DNA of 15,006 bases from Methanobacteriota archaeon. Lineage in GTDB: Archaea > Thermoplasmatota > Poseidoniia > Poseidoniales > Thalassarchaeaceae. The translations under genes were made by a program, and so were the position numbers. The notes beneath the pieces were generated by a model, which saw only the letters and a program-made list of their open reading frames with translations, had not been told where the DNA came from and made no database searches. Location: assembly GCA_002720055.1 (NCBI GenBank), contig PBGH01000013.1:1-15006 (forward strand), read 5' to 3'. Within the stretch, counting starts at the first letter, position 1. The number at the start of each line of letters is the position of its first letter. Below are positions 6,185 to 14,757 of this stretch, one piece after another.

Positions 6185-6406
6185 TGATCACGCTAGATGA
6201 TATCGTGAAGGCCATGGCCGATTGCAGGGCGCCCTTCTGGGCCCGGTACCCGAGGAGATGATCCCCTGGTTTTCAGCGGCTTGCAGGCGATAGCGCTCTG
6301 TCCTGCGTGCGGAAGCCCGTGCCTGAGCTACCAGGAGCATATCGGACCGAACCTGAGGACGACCTACTGCATGACCTGCGGTACCGTCTCCCTAACGGCC
6401 GACTAG
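6184..6406 (+). pseudogene. Small zinc-ribbon protein split by a +1 frameshift
   Basis: ATG at 6184, preceded by a strong GGGAGGTG ribosome site, opens a frame (MITLDDIVKAMADCRAPFW...) that stops at TGA 6259-6261. From there the +1 frame encodes a clear zinc ribbon with two CxxC knuckles, CPAC and CMTC, separated by 19 residues, ending at TAG 6404-6406. That second frame has no ATG or GTG. Skipping one base near 6253 joins the halves into a 73-residue protein with the cysteines at 39, 42, 62 and 65. It may be a sequencing error, a pseudogene or a programmed +1 shift; an independent TTG start at 6281 (41 residues) is also possible. Its likely role is metal binding, perhaps as a DNA or protein interaction module. 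Its TAG shares the CTAG at 6403-6406 with the convergent fusion gene. Confidence 0.5.
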
Positions 6407-8457
6407 GATCCTTTGTACTCGGGGCGACGACCCTCGATCAGTGCCGAGAGGCCCTCTAGGGCATCGCTCGTGGAGAAGATCTCGTCCAGCGCGTCGAGCT
6501 CCAGCTCGAGGCCCGATGCGAGGTCAGTCGTCCTCGTGCTGTCCAGCAGCCGGCTAGCCAGCCTGATCGACGCGGGCGCTGCTCTCGAGAGGGCCCTGAG
6601 CTGCCTGGACACGTTCTTGTCCTCGGGGTCGAAGCCCTCCGGGGCCCTGCCTGCTAGTATGGCCTCCATGTTGGAGTCGCTGTAGAAGTCTCTGGACATG
6701 GCAGCGATCGGGTGGGAGGGGTCTTGGGGCTCTGCGGGGTACTTGTGCTCCGGCTTGCCCTTCGAGGATAGCTTGCCTATGGTCTCGGGGATCTCCGAGA
6801 CGTCCACAAGATGGGTGACGAAGCCCAGGGCCAAGGCAGATCCGGGATCAAGGAAGTTACCTGCCAGCACGGCGTATCTCGCAGCCTCGACTCCGCAGAC
6901 CCTGGCTGACCTCTGGGTCCCTCCCAGTCCCGGATAGATTCCGATTGAGGTCTCGGGGAACCTCAGCATGGTTCTCTCCGTACCGACCCTGTAGTCGCAC
7001 GAAAGGGCGAGCTCGAGACCACCCCCGAGGGCTAGACCTGTCGTGAGCGCTATCGTGGTGTGGGGGGAGTCCTCGATCCTGTTCAGTAGCACGTGACCGT
7101 CCCTGGTGAACTGATCGATCTCGGGGAATGCGTCCCCCCTTATCTTGTCGACGAAGAACTTGACGTCTGCCCCCGCGACGAAGGCCTTGCCGGCGCCCTC
7201 GAGGACGATGGTATCGATGTCCGACCTCGAGTTCAGCTCCGCGATCGTCGCGTCCAGCTGGGCCACCAGGGTCACGTTCAGCGCGTTCATCGCCTCCGGC
7301 CTGTTGATCAGGACGGTCGCGACGCTGCCCTCAATGCCGACGTCCACGTAGCTGAACTCGAACGGCTCTTCCCTGTGGGACATCCAGTCTGGTATGCTGA
7401 GTCCCGCTAGATCGGCGTATCGCGTGGCCATCCTCGATGCCTCTGCGACCCCGATCCTGTTGGCCAGCTCGAAGGGGCCCTGGGTCCACCTTAGCCCCAC
7501 CTTGGCACCCCTGTCGACGTCCTCCATGGAGCAGATATCCTCCTCGACGATCTGCGAGCAGACCGAGAATATCTGCCCCATCATCCTCTCAGTGACTGCC
7601 TTGGCGGTTTCCTCGTCGCAATCGGCATCCTCGCCTATTTCCCACATCGCGCCTTCCGCTACGAGCTCCCTCATGTTGTCAGCCCCCCTGAAACGAGGGA
7701 CTGAGAGCTGCTCTGAGAGGTAGTCGCTTGCATGGAGGGCGATGGATGGGCCTGTCAGGTTCATCAGTCCGAACGGGCCGAGCCCTATCCTGAAGGCCTT
7801 GCAGCAGATCGCGTCTATCTGCGCCGCCGTCGCGACCCCCTCCTGCATGAGGTGGCATGCCTCGTTTATCCAAGGGACGAAGAAGCGGTTGACGACGAAT
7901 CCGGGCCTGTCCTTGCATACGATGACGACCTTGCCCATCGCCTTGCAGTACTGCTCGACTGCGTCCATGGTCTCCTTGGAGGTTGACTCCGCTGGTACTA
8001 TCTCCACCAGTCGGTTCTTGGCTGGGTGGAAGAACCAGTGGAGGCCGACGAACCTGTCCGGTCTGCCAGTGGACTTGGCCAGCTCGTTCACGGAGAGTGA
8101 GGAGGTGTTGGTCGCTAGTATCGTGCCTTCCCCGCAGGTGCTGTCCAGGCTCGAGAATATCTGCTGCTTGAGGTCGAAGTCCTCGAAGACCGCCTCTATG
8201 ACCAGTTCGGTCTCATCGGAGACGTTCTCGTGGCCTACCACACCGGTTATCCTGCTCTTGATCTCCTCGGCCTGCTCGGGTCGGAAGATCCTCCTCTCGA
8301 TGGCCTCGTCCAGGAACTTGTCGATCGTCTGACGGCCTCTGTCGACCCATTCCTGCTCTCTGTCCACCATCTGGACGTTGAAGTTCTCCTGGGCCGATTT
8401 CTGGGCTATTCCGGAGCCCATGTTGCCTGCTCCGATAATTGCGACATTGCGTATCAT
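6403..8457 (-). CDS. Bifunctional 3-hydroxyacyl-CoA dehydrogenase / enoyl-CoA hydratase
   Basis: The 684-residue fusion hydrates 2-enoyl-CoA and oxidises the resulting 3-hydroxyacyl-CoA with NAD. The N-terminal Rossmann domain has GAGNMG (GxGxxG, 9-14). The catalytic dyad His140/Glu152 has the exact 12-residue spacing of human HADH His158/Glu170. A helical 3HCDH C-domain spans about 187-360, and a crotonase domain about 368-684. The crotonase domain has AGADVKFF (428-435), GGGLELALSCD with Glu482, and PETSIGIYPGLGGTQR with Glu502, the two acids spaced 20 apart as in rat hydratase Glu144/Glu164. The order is opposite to bacterial FadB and matches archaeal fusions, including crotonyl-CoA hydratase/3-hydroxybutyryl-CoA dehydrogenases. 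Fatty-acid oxidation or short-chain CoA metabolism is likely. HWFFHPAKN replaces the usual HFFNP. It probably has its own leaderless promoter (8481-8488). Confidence 0.92.
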   Translation of the reverse strand: MIRNVAIIGAGNMGSGIAQKSAQENFNVQMVDREQEWVDRGRQTIDKFLDEAIERRIFRPEQAEEIKSRITGVVGHENVSDETELVIEAVFEDFDLKQQIFSSLDSTCGEGTILATNTSSLSVNELAKSTGRPDRFVGLHWFFHPAKNRLVEIVPAESTSKETMDAVEQYCKAMGKVVIVCKDRPGFVVNRFFVPWINEACHLMQEGVATAAQIDAICCKAFRIGLGPFGLMNLTGPSIALHASDYLSEQLSVPRFRGADNMRELVAEGAMWEIGEDADCDEETAKAVTERMMGQIFSVCSQIVEEDICSMEDVDRGAKVGLRWTQGPFELANRIGVAEASRMATRYADLAGLSIPDWMSHREEPFEFSYVDVGIEGSVATVLINRPEAMNALNVTLVAQLDATIAELNSRSDIDTIVLEGAGKAFVAGADVKFFVDKIRGDAFPEIDQFTRDGHVLLNRIEDSPHTTIALTTGLALGGGLELALSCDYRVGTERTMLRFPETSIGIYPGLGGTQRSARVCGVEAARYAVLAGNFLDPGSALALGFVTHLVDVSEIPETIGKLSSKGKPEHKYPAEPQDPSHPIAAMSRDFYSDSNMEAILAGRAPEGFDPEDKNVSRQLRALSRAAPASIRLASRLLDSTRTTDLASGLELELDALDEIFSTSDALEGLSALIEGRRPEYKGS

Positions 8458-8480
8458 GGTCCGCCGGGTGAAATGGCCAT

Positions 8481-8488
8481 CATAATTC
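8481..8488 (-). promoter_or_regulatory. TATA-like box of the dehydrogenase/hydratase fusion gene
   Basis: GAATTATG on the minus strand, 24-31 bases before the ATG at 8457, lies in the 52-base gap behind the glycosyltransferase gene. It would allow the metabolic gene to be transcribed separately from the glycosyltransferase pair. Confidence 0.4.
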
Positions 8489-8509
8489 CAACGGAATGGC
8501 GATCTTTCT

Positions 8510-9721
8510 TCAGGCGCCGAGAAGATCCCAGAGCCTTCGTGCGTGCGCGTCAGGGGTTAGGTCCAGCTCTTCGATGCGCTTCCTGCCGTTCAAGGCCCAT
8601 TCCTCGCGCGTCTGGGGGTCCGATGCCTGCTCCAGGGCGGAGTGCCAGGACGAGAGGTCGTCCCTGCCTAGCAGTCTGCCGTTGGTGCCGTCGACTATGG
8701 TGTCTCGGAACCCGCCTTCGTCCACGAACAGGGCAGGCGTGCCCACTGCGAATGCCTCGATTGGCGTCAGGCCGAATGACTCCTTGTGTGCCATGGAGAC
8801 TATCGCTCGTGAGGATCTCATGAGGCTGACCAGTTCTGGGGAGGTCAGTCTAGGTGCTACCCAGAGCCCCACGCCGCACGATTCCGCGTGCGCTTCGAGG
8901 GATGCGATCGCGCCCTCCTCCCCCCCTCCGACGTGCGCCAGTGAGAGATCGGTCCCGGATAGCATGGAGATCGTCTCCCACGTCCCCTTTGCGAACGATG
9001 CCCTGCCGATCGAGGTGACGTACTCGTCCTCCCCAGGATAGGGGTTCTCCGGATCCCCCGATGAGTCTGCCGGGAACTCCTCCGTGTCCACGCAGGGCCA
9101 GAGTATCCCTGCCTCCACGCCATAGACCTCTTTCGCCCTGTGGGCGCTGAATGTCGAGTTGCCGCTCACCATCGAGCCCTGCCTCGAGATGAGTGAGGAC
9201 ACCAGCCCCTGGTCCCTCCTCCTGGCTCTCGAGAGCGCGGCCTTGGTCAGAGCGAGGTTCCTCTTGGGGGAGCCGTCCACTCTCCGGTGGAGGGTCTCCT
9301 CGTACAGCCCCCTATGAGGCTCCAGCATGTGCAGGTGGACTGGGAGATCCTCTGGTACGTGATCGAGCAGAGGGAGGCTACCGTCCCCGCTGACGAGATG
9401 GAGCGCTGTGACCGAGCCCAGCGCCTCCTCCAGTCCGTCGCAAGAGGCCCATGCCTTCGATGCGGTGCCCCTCCCAGAGTCCATGATTGTAGAAACCGGA
9501 TCGGTGGAGAGCGCCCAATCATTACCGGGTCTCAGAAGCGTGATACCGTTCGCTGAGCAAGCCTCCTCGAGCTCAGGTGACGCTTGGATTGTGGCCATGG
9601 TTGCGTCGAACAGCCGGTTGATGGATGGGAGTACTCGGATCAAGTCCATCTCGGCCCCTCCCATGGGGCCGAAGACTCCCTTGGCGACCAGCAGTCGGGG
9701 CCTCGCTGGTTCAGCCGTCAC
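8510..9721 (-). CDS. GT4-family glycosyltransferase (second of a leftward pair)
   Basis: This 403-residue GT-B enzyme probably transfers a sugar from a nucleotide-sugar donor at the cytosolic face of the membrane. The N-terminal acceptor domain starts RLLVAKGVFGPMGGAEMDLIR, the usual glycine-rich first loop. The donor domain begins near VTSIGRASFAKGTWE and contains the GT4 E-x7-E motif, Glu314 and Glu322 in ESFGLTPIEAFAVGTP. The start is GTG at 9719-9721, which overlaps the upstream gene's TGA as GTGA (9718-9721); the frame stays open to 10126, but that part is antisense-like noise over the upstream gene. The overlap implies coupled translation with the first enzyme, so the two probably act in sequence on one glycan. 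Donor and acceptor are unknown. Confidence 0.85.
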   Translation of the reverse strand: MTAEPARPRLLVAKGVFGPMGGAEMDLIRVLPSINRLFDATMATIQASPELEEACSANGITLLRPGNDWALSTDPVSTIMDSGRGTASKAWASCDGLEEALGSVTALHLVSGDGSLPLLDHVPEDLPVHLHMLEPHRGLYEETLHRRVDGSPKRNLALTKAALSRARRRDQGLVSSLISRQGSMVSGNSTFSAHRAKEVYGVEAGILWPCVDTEEFPADSSGDPENPYPGEDEYVTSIGRASFAKGTWETISMLSGTDLSLAHVGGGEEGAIASLEAHAESCGVGLWVAPRLTSPELVSLMRSSRAIVSMAHKESFGLTPIEAFAVGTPALFVDEGGFRDTIVDGTNGRLLGRDDLSSWHSALEQASDPQTREEWALNGRKRIEELDLTPDAHARRLWDLLGA

Positions 9722-10854
9722 CCTACAACCTCTCTGTAGACTTCGAGGACCCTGTCCGTGACCCTGTCCCACTGGTATTCCCTGGCTGCCACCCTTCCAG
9801 CCGAGCCCCATTCCGATCTGGTCTGGTCGTCCGATAGGGAGGCCTTTCTGATCGCCGAGGCAAGTGCCTGGTGGTCCTCGCATGGAACGGATAGGCCGCA
9901 GCCGAATCCCTCTACCATGCCGCCAAGACCATTGACGTCGGCCATTATCACAGGAGTGCCTGCGTGCATTGATTCCAAGAGCACGGTAGGCAGTCCCTCG
10001 AACCTGGATGGAATCGCGATCGCCGTCGAGTTCTCGTAGAGCCATCTCTTCTCCGCTTCCGATACCAGTCCCATTACCGAGATGAATTGCTTTGATCCGG
10101 ACTTGGAGTGCCTCTCTGCCAGCCAATCCGAGAGCTCTCCCTTTCCAGCAATGGCCAGGTCGAAGCCCGGATCCCCATCATAGGAGTCCATAGCGTCCAT
10201 GAGAACGTCCACCCCCTTCTGGTCACTGAGCCTGCCGACGAAAGAAACCAGGGGCCTGCTCTTGTCCCTGGAGGACAATGAATGGGGTTCCTCCGGCTCG
10301 TCCTCGACCGGGGAAAAGCCGTTGGGGATAATGCGTAGATCACCCCTCACCCCCTTCTTCCTCAGGAGTTCCTCGAAGAATTTAGTGAGCACTATCCTAG
10401 CGTCTGACGAATGCAGAGTCCGCCTTCCTTGCAAGGCCCATCTGAGCCTTTTCAAGGCCTTGCCGGCCAAGGTGGTCTTGATGTAGTCGTTGTGATATGT
10501 GGTCACCACCGGCTTCCCTGCAGATCTGGCTTTGGCTAGGGTCCTCCTGATCAGAACCGGAAGGGTGTCATGCAGGTGAACCACATCGACGTCGCTTAGG
10601 TCAAGATCGTTGATGGAAACCACAGGATCCACCCCTCCCAGGACCCTGGAAGGCGGAATTCGCACAACCTCGACTCCTCCCCTGTTGAATCGCCTCTCCT
10701 CGTGGGCAGGTACGTCCGCGCACCAAACGGTGACCTTGTGGCCCCGCCTGACCAGTTCCATGCCGATCTGCTCGACGTGCTGGTCGCCCCCTCCGACGTG
10801 TGGCCAATACCAGACGTGCGCGAGGAGGATATGCAGGGGTCGGCTCGTGTCCAT
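9718..10854 (-). CDS. GT4-family glycosyltransferase (first of a leftward pair)
   Basis: This 378-residue retaining GT-B glycosyltransferase has an N-terminal domain with HVWYWPHVGGGDQHVEQIG (13-31), the GG acceptor/donor loop, followed by DVDVVHLHD. The C-terminal domain starts SFVGRLSDQKGVDVLMDAM and carries the donor-binding E-x7-E motif, Glu286 and Glu294 in RFEGLPTVLLESMHAGTPV. The layout resembles PimA/PimB- and WaaG-like enzymes that build glycolipids or surface glycans, without indicating a specific sugar. The ATG at 10852-10854 has a TATA-like TTTTCAAA box 22-29 bases upstream. It is the promoter-proximal gene of the leftward pair and is divergent from a third glycosyltransferase gene. 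Confidence 0.88.
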   Translation of the reverse strand: MDTSRPLHILLAHVWYWPHVGGGDQHVEQIGMELVRRGHKVTVWCADVPAHEERRFNRGGVEVVRIPPSRVLGGVDPVVSINDLDLSDVDVVHLHDTLPVLIRRTLAKARSAGKPVVTTYHNDYIKTTLAGKALKRLRWALQGRRTLHSSDARIVLTKFFEELLRKKGVRGDLRIIPNGFSPVEDEPEEPHSLSSRDKSRPLVSFVGRLSDQKGVDVLMDAMDSYDGDPGFDLAIAGKGELSDWLAERHSKSGSKQFISVMGLVSEAEKRWLYENSTAIAIPSRFEGLPTVLLESMHAGTPVIMADVNGLGGMVEGFGCGLSVPCEDHQALASAIRKASLSDDQTRSEWGSAGRVAAREYQWDRVTDRVLEVYREVVG

Positions 10855-10943
10855 GCCCCCCGACCGAGGCCTCCGTTTGAAAACACCCGTAGTCGTGGGT
10901 GTGACTACATCCTGATTTTAGCCCGTGTGCTGGCTCTGGGATC
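10855..10943. promoter_or_regulatory. Divergent glycosyltransferase promoter with interleaved inverted repeats
   Basis: This 89-base gap serves both arms of the glycosyltransferase cluster. The leftward box is TTTTCAAA (minus strand, 10876-10883) and the rightward one GATTTTAG (10913-10920), each 22-31 bases from its start codon. Between them, two perfect six-base dyads interlock: ACACCC (10883-10888) with GGGTGT (10897-10902), and GTAGTC (10889-10894) with GACTAC (10903-10908). If both transcripts are leaderless, neither includes these repeats, so they would act as DNA, probably as overlapping operators that co-regulate both directions. Confidence 0.5.
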
Positions 10944-11987
10944 GTGTTCAGACGCGTGGTGCTAGCTAGGGGGTCTGTAGAAAACTCCGGATATGGGGGG
11001 AACCACGCTGTTCTGGAGGACCTGCTTGGAAAGGCCAAAGTGGCTGGCTGGACGAAGGCATTGACGATCGAGGGGGACCATGGTGCGAGAGGCCATGCGA
11101 AGATGGTGTCGAGCGCTGCTGAGGAGGTGGGTGCAGACCTACTTCACATCACAAGCCAGGAGGAAGCTCATCTCGTTCCGAAGAAGTCATCTGTCCCTGT
11201 GGTCGTCTCATTACACGATTTGTTCGATCACAGACCGAGGGCGATTGACGCCGGCGATGTACCAGTACCCCTCGGAAACAGATACCCCTCCTCCTCCAGA
11301 TCCAAGAAGATCGCTGCCTGTCGGGAGGGTTTAGCCCGGGCAGACCTCCTACTGTGCGCCTCGGAGATGACGATGCAGGACGCAAGGGAGATGTTCCCCC
11401 GATCCAAGTGCGTTCTCGTTAGGGACTCGGTCGATGACTCCTTCTGGGATCCGATTCGCAACCCCCGGGATCGATCCTTGCTGGCCGCGGACGGTGACGA
11501 GTCGAAGTGCCTGATAGTCTCAGTTGGGGAAAAGGATCCGCGATGGCGTGGGCAGTTCTTAGGCGAGGTCATAGCCTTGTTGCCCGAAGAGGTAAGGGAG
11601 GACTTGCACCTCCTTAGAATAGGTCAGGGGAAAGTGGAGTGGGAGAAGGTGGCCGCTGCCTTCCAGCATGCTGAGGTGATGCTCTATCCTGGGGTATCTG
11701 TGGGATTCAGAAGCCCACCACTGGAGGCTATGGCGTCAGGTTGCCCGGTCTTGGCCTCCATGCTACCGTTGCACGACGAAGTCCTCCCTCCGAGGTTCCT
11801 CCTACCTGCGACGGACTCCGACCAGTGGGTCTCCGCCATAATGGATGTCCACGCCGAATGGAGCAGGTCTGGAGGCGCACCCAGGCACGTTGACGACGAC
11901 ATTCTAGAGATTGCGAAGTCTTCTTTTGGGAGAGCAGCACATGGTAGGCTACTCTCCGAGGCATACGACCTTGTTTGTGGCAGGTGA
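10944..11987 (+). CDS. Glycosyltransferase, GT-B fold, GT4-like with an altered E-x7-E motif
   Basis: This 347-residue probable glycosyltransferase starts with GTG at 10944 (a second GTG at 10956 is possible). The N-terminal domain has LARGSVENSGYGGNH, a glycine-rich loop, and VPVVVSLHDLFDHRP, a GT4-like strand and His-Asp turn. The C-terminal domain has CLIVSVGEKDPRWRG and the donor-loop region VGFRSPPLEAMASGCPVLAS. There, the second Glu of E-x7-E is kept (Glu261) but the first position is Val253, so donor binding may differ or activity may be weak. The gene is preceded by a TATA-like box and followed after four bases by the RND transporter gene, which has an AGGTGAT ribosome site formed by its stop region. 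That suggests an operon, and a product connected to the transporter. Confidence 0.78.
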   Translation: MFRRVVLARGSVENSGYGGNHAVLEDLLGKAKVAGWTKALTIEGDHGARGHAKMVSSAAEEVGADLLHITSQEEAHLVPKKSSVPVVVSLHDLFDHRPRAIDAGDVPVPLGNRYPSSSRSKKIAACREGLARADLLLCASEMTMQDAREMFPRSKCVLVRDSVDDSFWDPIRNPRDRSLLAADGDESKCLIVSVGEKDPRWRGQFLGEVIALLPEEVREDLHLLRIGQGKVEWEKVAAAFQHAEVMLYPGVSVGFRSPPLEAMASGCPVLASMLPLHDEVLPPRFLLPATDSDQWVSAIMDVHAEWSRSGGAPRHVDDDILEIAKSSFGRAAHGRLLSEAYDLVCGR

Positions 11988-11991
11988 TCAA

Positions 11992-14730
11992 ATGAGAAAC
12001 CCCTTCGATAGAGCGACAGAAATCAGCATAGCCCACCCAAAGAAGGTCCTGGCGATAGGATTCGTGTCCACGCTGCTGCTGTCCTCCATGGCGATGTTCC
12101 TGGAGTTCGACAATTCCGAGGACGCATTCTTCCCCGACAACGAGACCGTGAGGCTACTCGACGAGGTGGAGAGCGAGTACCAAGCAAGCATCGACTTCGT
12201 TCGCGTGGTGGTCAGGACCGATACCGGGCTGAGCGATCCGGTTACCTGGTCCCACCTTGGGGTGGTGGAGTCGCTTCTCCTGGAGAACGACAACCTCTCC
12301 TCCCACTCCTACCCACTTTTCGGAGGGAGAGCGAACAACGGGCCCGCAAGCTCCGCGATCTCGTGGATGAAGTACCAGAGCCTGGATGAGAGTCGAGGTT
12401 GGATCGACCAGATGACCAGCGGCATCGATTTCCTTTCTGCTGCCGATGATGATAACTACTCGATAGCCAAGGAGGAGCTGCAGTCTTCCATATCTAGCGT
12501 TCCAACGCCCGTGGACGTAACCGCAGAGGAGCTTTCTGGTTGGGATTTCAGCGATACCGAAGAGTGGTTGACACCCCTGATGCAAGGATCGAACATTCGT
12601 GACGAGCTCACCGCGGTGTTACAGTCCTCCCAATCACTCGTAAGCGAGAACGAGACGAGAGCAGCCGAGCTAGAAGCTCTCAAGGGCCAGATCTTCGTGA
12701 GTATAGCGCCTCTGCTAGGCTACCAGTCTGTCGACCTGGCCTCCGCCATCTCCGGTTCAATTCCGAGCGACCAAGAGGACCCAATGGCCAGCCAGGGGCC
12801 CTTCCTCGTCTCCATGGCGATAACTACCGACCCAGATGACCACGATGGCATGAGCGCGGATGAGATACAGAAAGACATAGTAACGTGGGCCCGGTCAATC
12901 GAGGATGGAATCAGGGCCAACTCCGATGGCTCGTCCACCGTGTTCTCGTTCGCCCAGTTCCAGCAAGGTCAGAACGCCAACCTGGGGGCCGAACTAGCGA
13001 TACTTAACTCGGCATCGCTCTTGATCCTCGGATCCATACTCTACTTCACTTTCAGGAGCTTTCGAGACACGTTCTTCGTTCTCGGACTGACGGTCTTCGG
13101 CATACTGGCGACCTACGGGACCTCCGGGCTGCTAACTAAGATCGGGATTGAGATGACCTTCAACGCAGCCATGAACTCCATCCCGGTCCTACTTCTCGCG
13201 ATAGGGGTTGACTACGGCCTCCACGTAGTTAAGAGGGTCAGAGAGGAGTATCTTGAGGAATCTGGAGACTCCACCAGCAGGGTAAGGAGCCTCAGCGAGG
13301 ATGCTCGTCGTAAGGCGATGAGGTCCGGGACCACCTTGACCTCAGTCGCGCTCCTCATTGCCATATTCACGGACATGGTAGGGTTCCTATCGTTCAGACT
13401 CTCAAGCCAGCAGTTCCTCGTAGTCTTCGGCACGGTGATCGCAATCGGCCTGTTCTACGTCTACCTCTTCAGCATAACTGCATTGCCGGCCCTGATGACA
13501 CTGGTACCTCCCAAGGACATGGTGCTGGGGAAATCCATCAAGGTAGATAGGAGTCCGCTCATCGAGAGGATCGGGAAGCTGTCTGATAGGCCTGGGCTTG
13601 CGGTGGCGATTGCCATTGCTCTAACTGCTCCGATGGCCATCGGCATTGGTCAGCTTGAGGTCGGGTTCGATACCAGGGACAACTTCGATGACTCGGTACC
13701 TGTGGTCGCTGACTTCCTGCTTATTTCCGAGGAGTTCCAGAGCAGTCCCGCCCCGATCTATGTCGTGGTCGAGGGTGATGTGGTCTCTGAGGAGGGCAGG
13801 CAGGCGGTGGAGGGAGCTATCGGAGTGCTGGTACAGGACGAGAGGGTGACAGTTGTAATCTCCGACCTATGGTCTACTCTGGACTCCTCCAGGGGATCTA
13901 GTCCGGCCCTGTCCTCCCTCATGCTATCGGTAGAGAGCGCGGAAGAGGGATCCTGGGCGGAACTGAGGCAGTGGCTGACGTCCACCGATGAGGGAAGGGA
14001 TTTGTCCTCCGGCCTACTGTCCGGCGATGGTCAGCAGACACTGGTCTCATTCCAGGCTGCGACCCTGGACTGGTCGAGCACTAACACATTCGAGATAGAG
14101 CTCTCAGAGGCCCTGGCAACCTCCGTGACGGGATCTGCCTTCACCGCTGACCTCAGCGGCAGGTCCCTGATACTGGCACAGATAACCTCCGATGTGGCAG
14201 AGGCCGCTATCCTATCGACAGTAATCGTCGCAGGAGTCATCCTCATGATGCTGGTGACGATTCACACCTTCAGGACCAGCAACCTCGGGCTCGGAATTGC
14301 CAGGGGCCTCGTGACCTGGATTCCACTGCTGGCGGTAGTGGCATGGGTATACGGGATAATGGGATTCACAGGATTCCAGCTGAACTCTCAGACGGTCACA
14401 ATAGGAGCTTTGACGCTGGGGCTCGGTGTCGACTACGCAGTCCATCTCTCGACGAGAATAGAGGAAGAGGTCGAGAAGAATCCAGGAGGCTTGCCCTCGG
14501 AGTGGGCTACGGCGTCCATATCAACCACAGGCAGGGCCATGGCTGGTGCTGCGGTGACCACAGCTGGAGGCTTCTCCGTGCTGAACCTATCCTCCCTCGT
14601 CCCGCTCCAACTCTTCGGACAGGCATTCGTAGTGGCCATCACGCTGGCACTCCTGGCGAGCGTACTCCTGCTTCCCTCTATCTACACCAACCTCATGAAG
14701 TGGGAAATCAGTAGGTCGAGTGCCGCATAG
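11992..14730 (+). CDS. RND-superfamily exporter, MMPL/HAE3 type
   Basis: This 912-residue protein has two homologous halves and is a probable proton-coupled exporter of lipids or other hydrophobic molecules. TM1 (about 17-37) precedes an external domain (about 38-331). TM2-6 (about 334-505) contain the GVDYGLH motif (405-411) in the sterol-sensing-like bundle. The second half has TM7 (about 535-555), an external domain (about 556-735) and TM8-12 (about 738-900) with GVDYAVH (812-818). The conserved Asp in GVDY is the expected proton-relay residue, present in both halves. Length and a single chain are typical of archaeal and bacterial HAE3 proteins. The ATG at 11992 has AGGTGAT five bases before it; the frame back to 11911 overlaps the glycosyltransferase and is not needed. 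Linkage to glycosyltransferases suggests export of a glycosylated envelope compound, which is inference. Confidence 0.9.
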   Translation: MRNPFDRATEISIAHPKKVLAIGFVSTLLLSSMAMFLEFDNSEDAFFPDNETVRLLDEVESEYQASIDFVRVVVRTDTGLSDPVTWSHLGVVESLLLENDNLSSHSYPLFGGRANNGPASSAISWMKYQSLDESRGWIDQMTSGIDFLSAADDDNYSIAKEELQSSISSVPTPVDVTAEELSGWDFSDTEEWLTPLMQGSNIRDELTAVLQSSQSLVSENETRAAELEALKGQIFVSIAPLLGYQSVDLASAISGSIPSDQEDPMASQGPFLVSMAITTDPDDHDGMSADEIQKDIVTWARSIEDGIRANSDGSSTVFSFAQFQQGQNANLGAELAILNSASLLILGSILYFTFRSFRDTFFVLGLTVFGILATYGTSGLLTKIGIEMTFNAAMNSIPVLLLAIGVDYGLHVVKRVREEYLEESGDSTSRVRSLSEDARRKAMRSGTTLTSVALLIAIFTDMVGFLSFRLSSQQFLVVFGTVIAIGLFYVYLFSITALPALMTLVPPKDMVLGKSIKVDRSPLIERIGKLSDRPGLAVAIAIALTAPMAIGIGQLEVGFDTRDNFDDSVPVVADFLLISEEFQSSPAPIYVVVEGDVVSEEGRQAVEGAIGVLVQDERVTVVISDLWSTLDSSRGSSPALSSLMLSVESAEEGSWAELRQWLTSTDEGRDLSSGLLSGDGQQTLVSFQAATLDWSSTNTFEIELSEALATSVTGSAFTADLSGRSLILAQITSDVAEAAILSTVIVAGVILMMLVTIHTFRTSNLGLGIARGLVTWIPLLAVVAWVYGIMGFTGFQLNSQTVTIGALTLGLGVDYAVHLSTRIEEEVEKNPGGLPSEWATASISTTGRAMAGAAVTTAGGFSVLNLSSLVPLQLFGQAFVVAITLALLASVLLLPSIYTNLMKWEISRSSAA

Positions 14731-14757
14731 TGTAGAAACGAGCCATTGACAACAACC

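Noticed and set aside
9722..10126. N-terminal extension of the second GT4 frame back to 10126.
   Set aside because: It overlaps the first GT4 gene in another frame and lacks coherent sequence; GTG at 9721 puts the start directly before the usual glycosyltransferase first strand.
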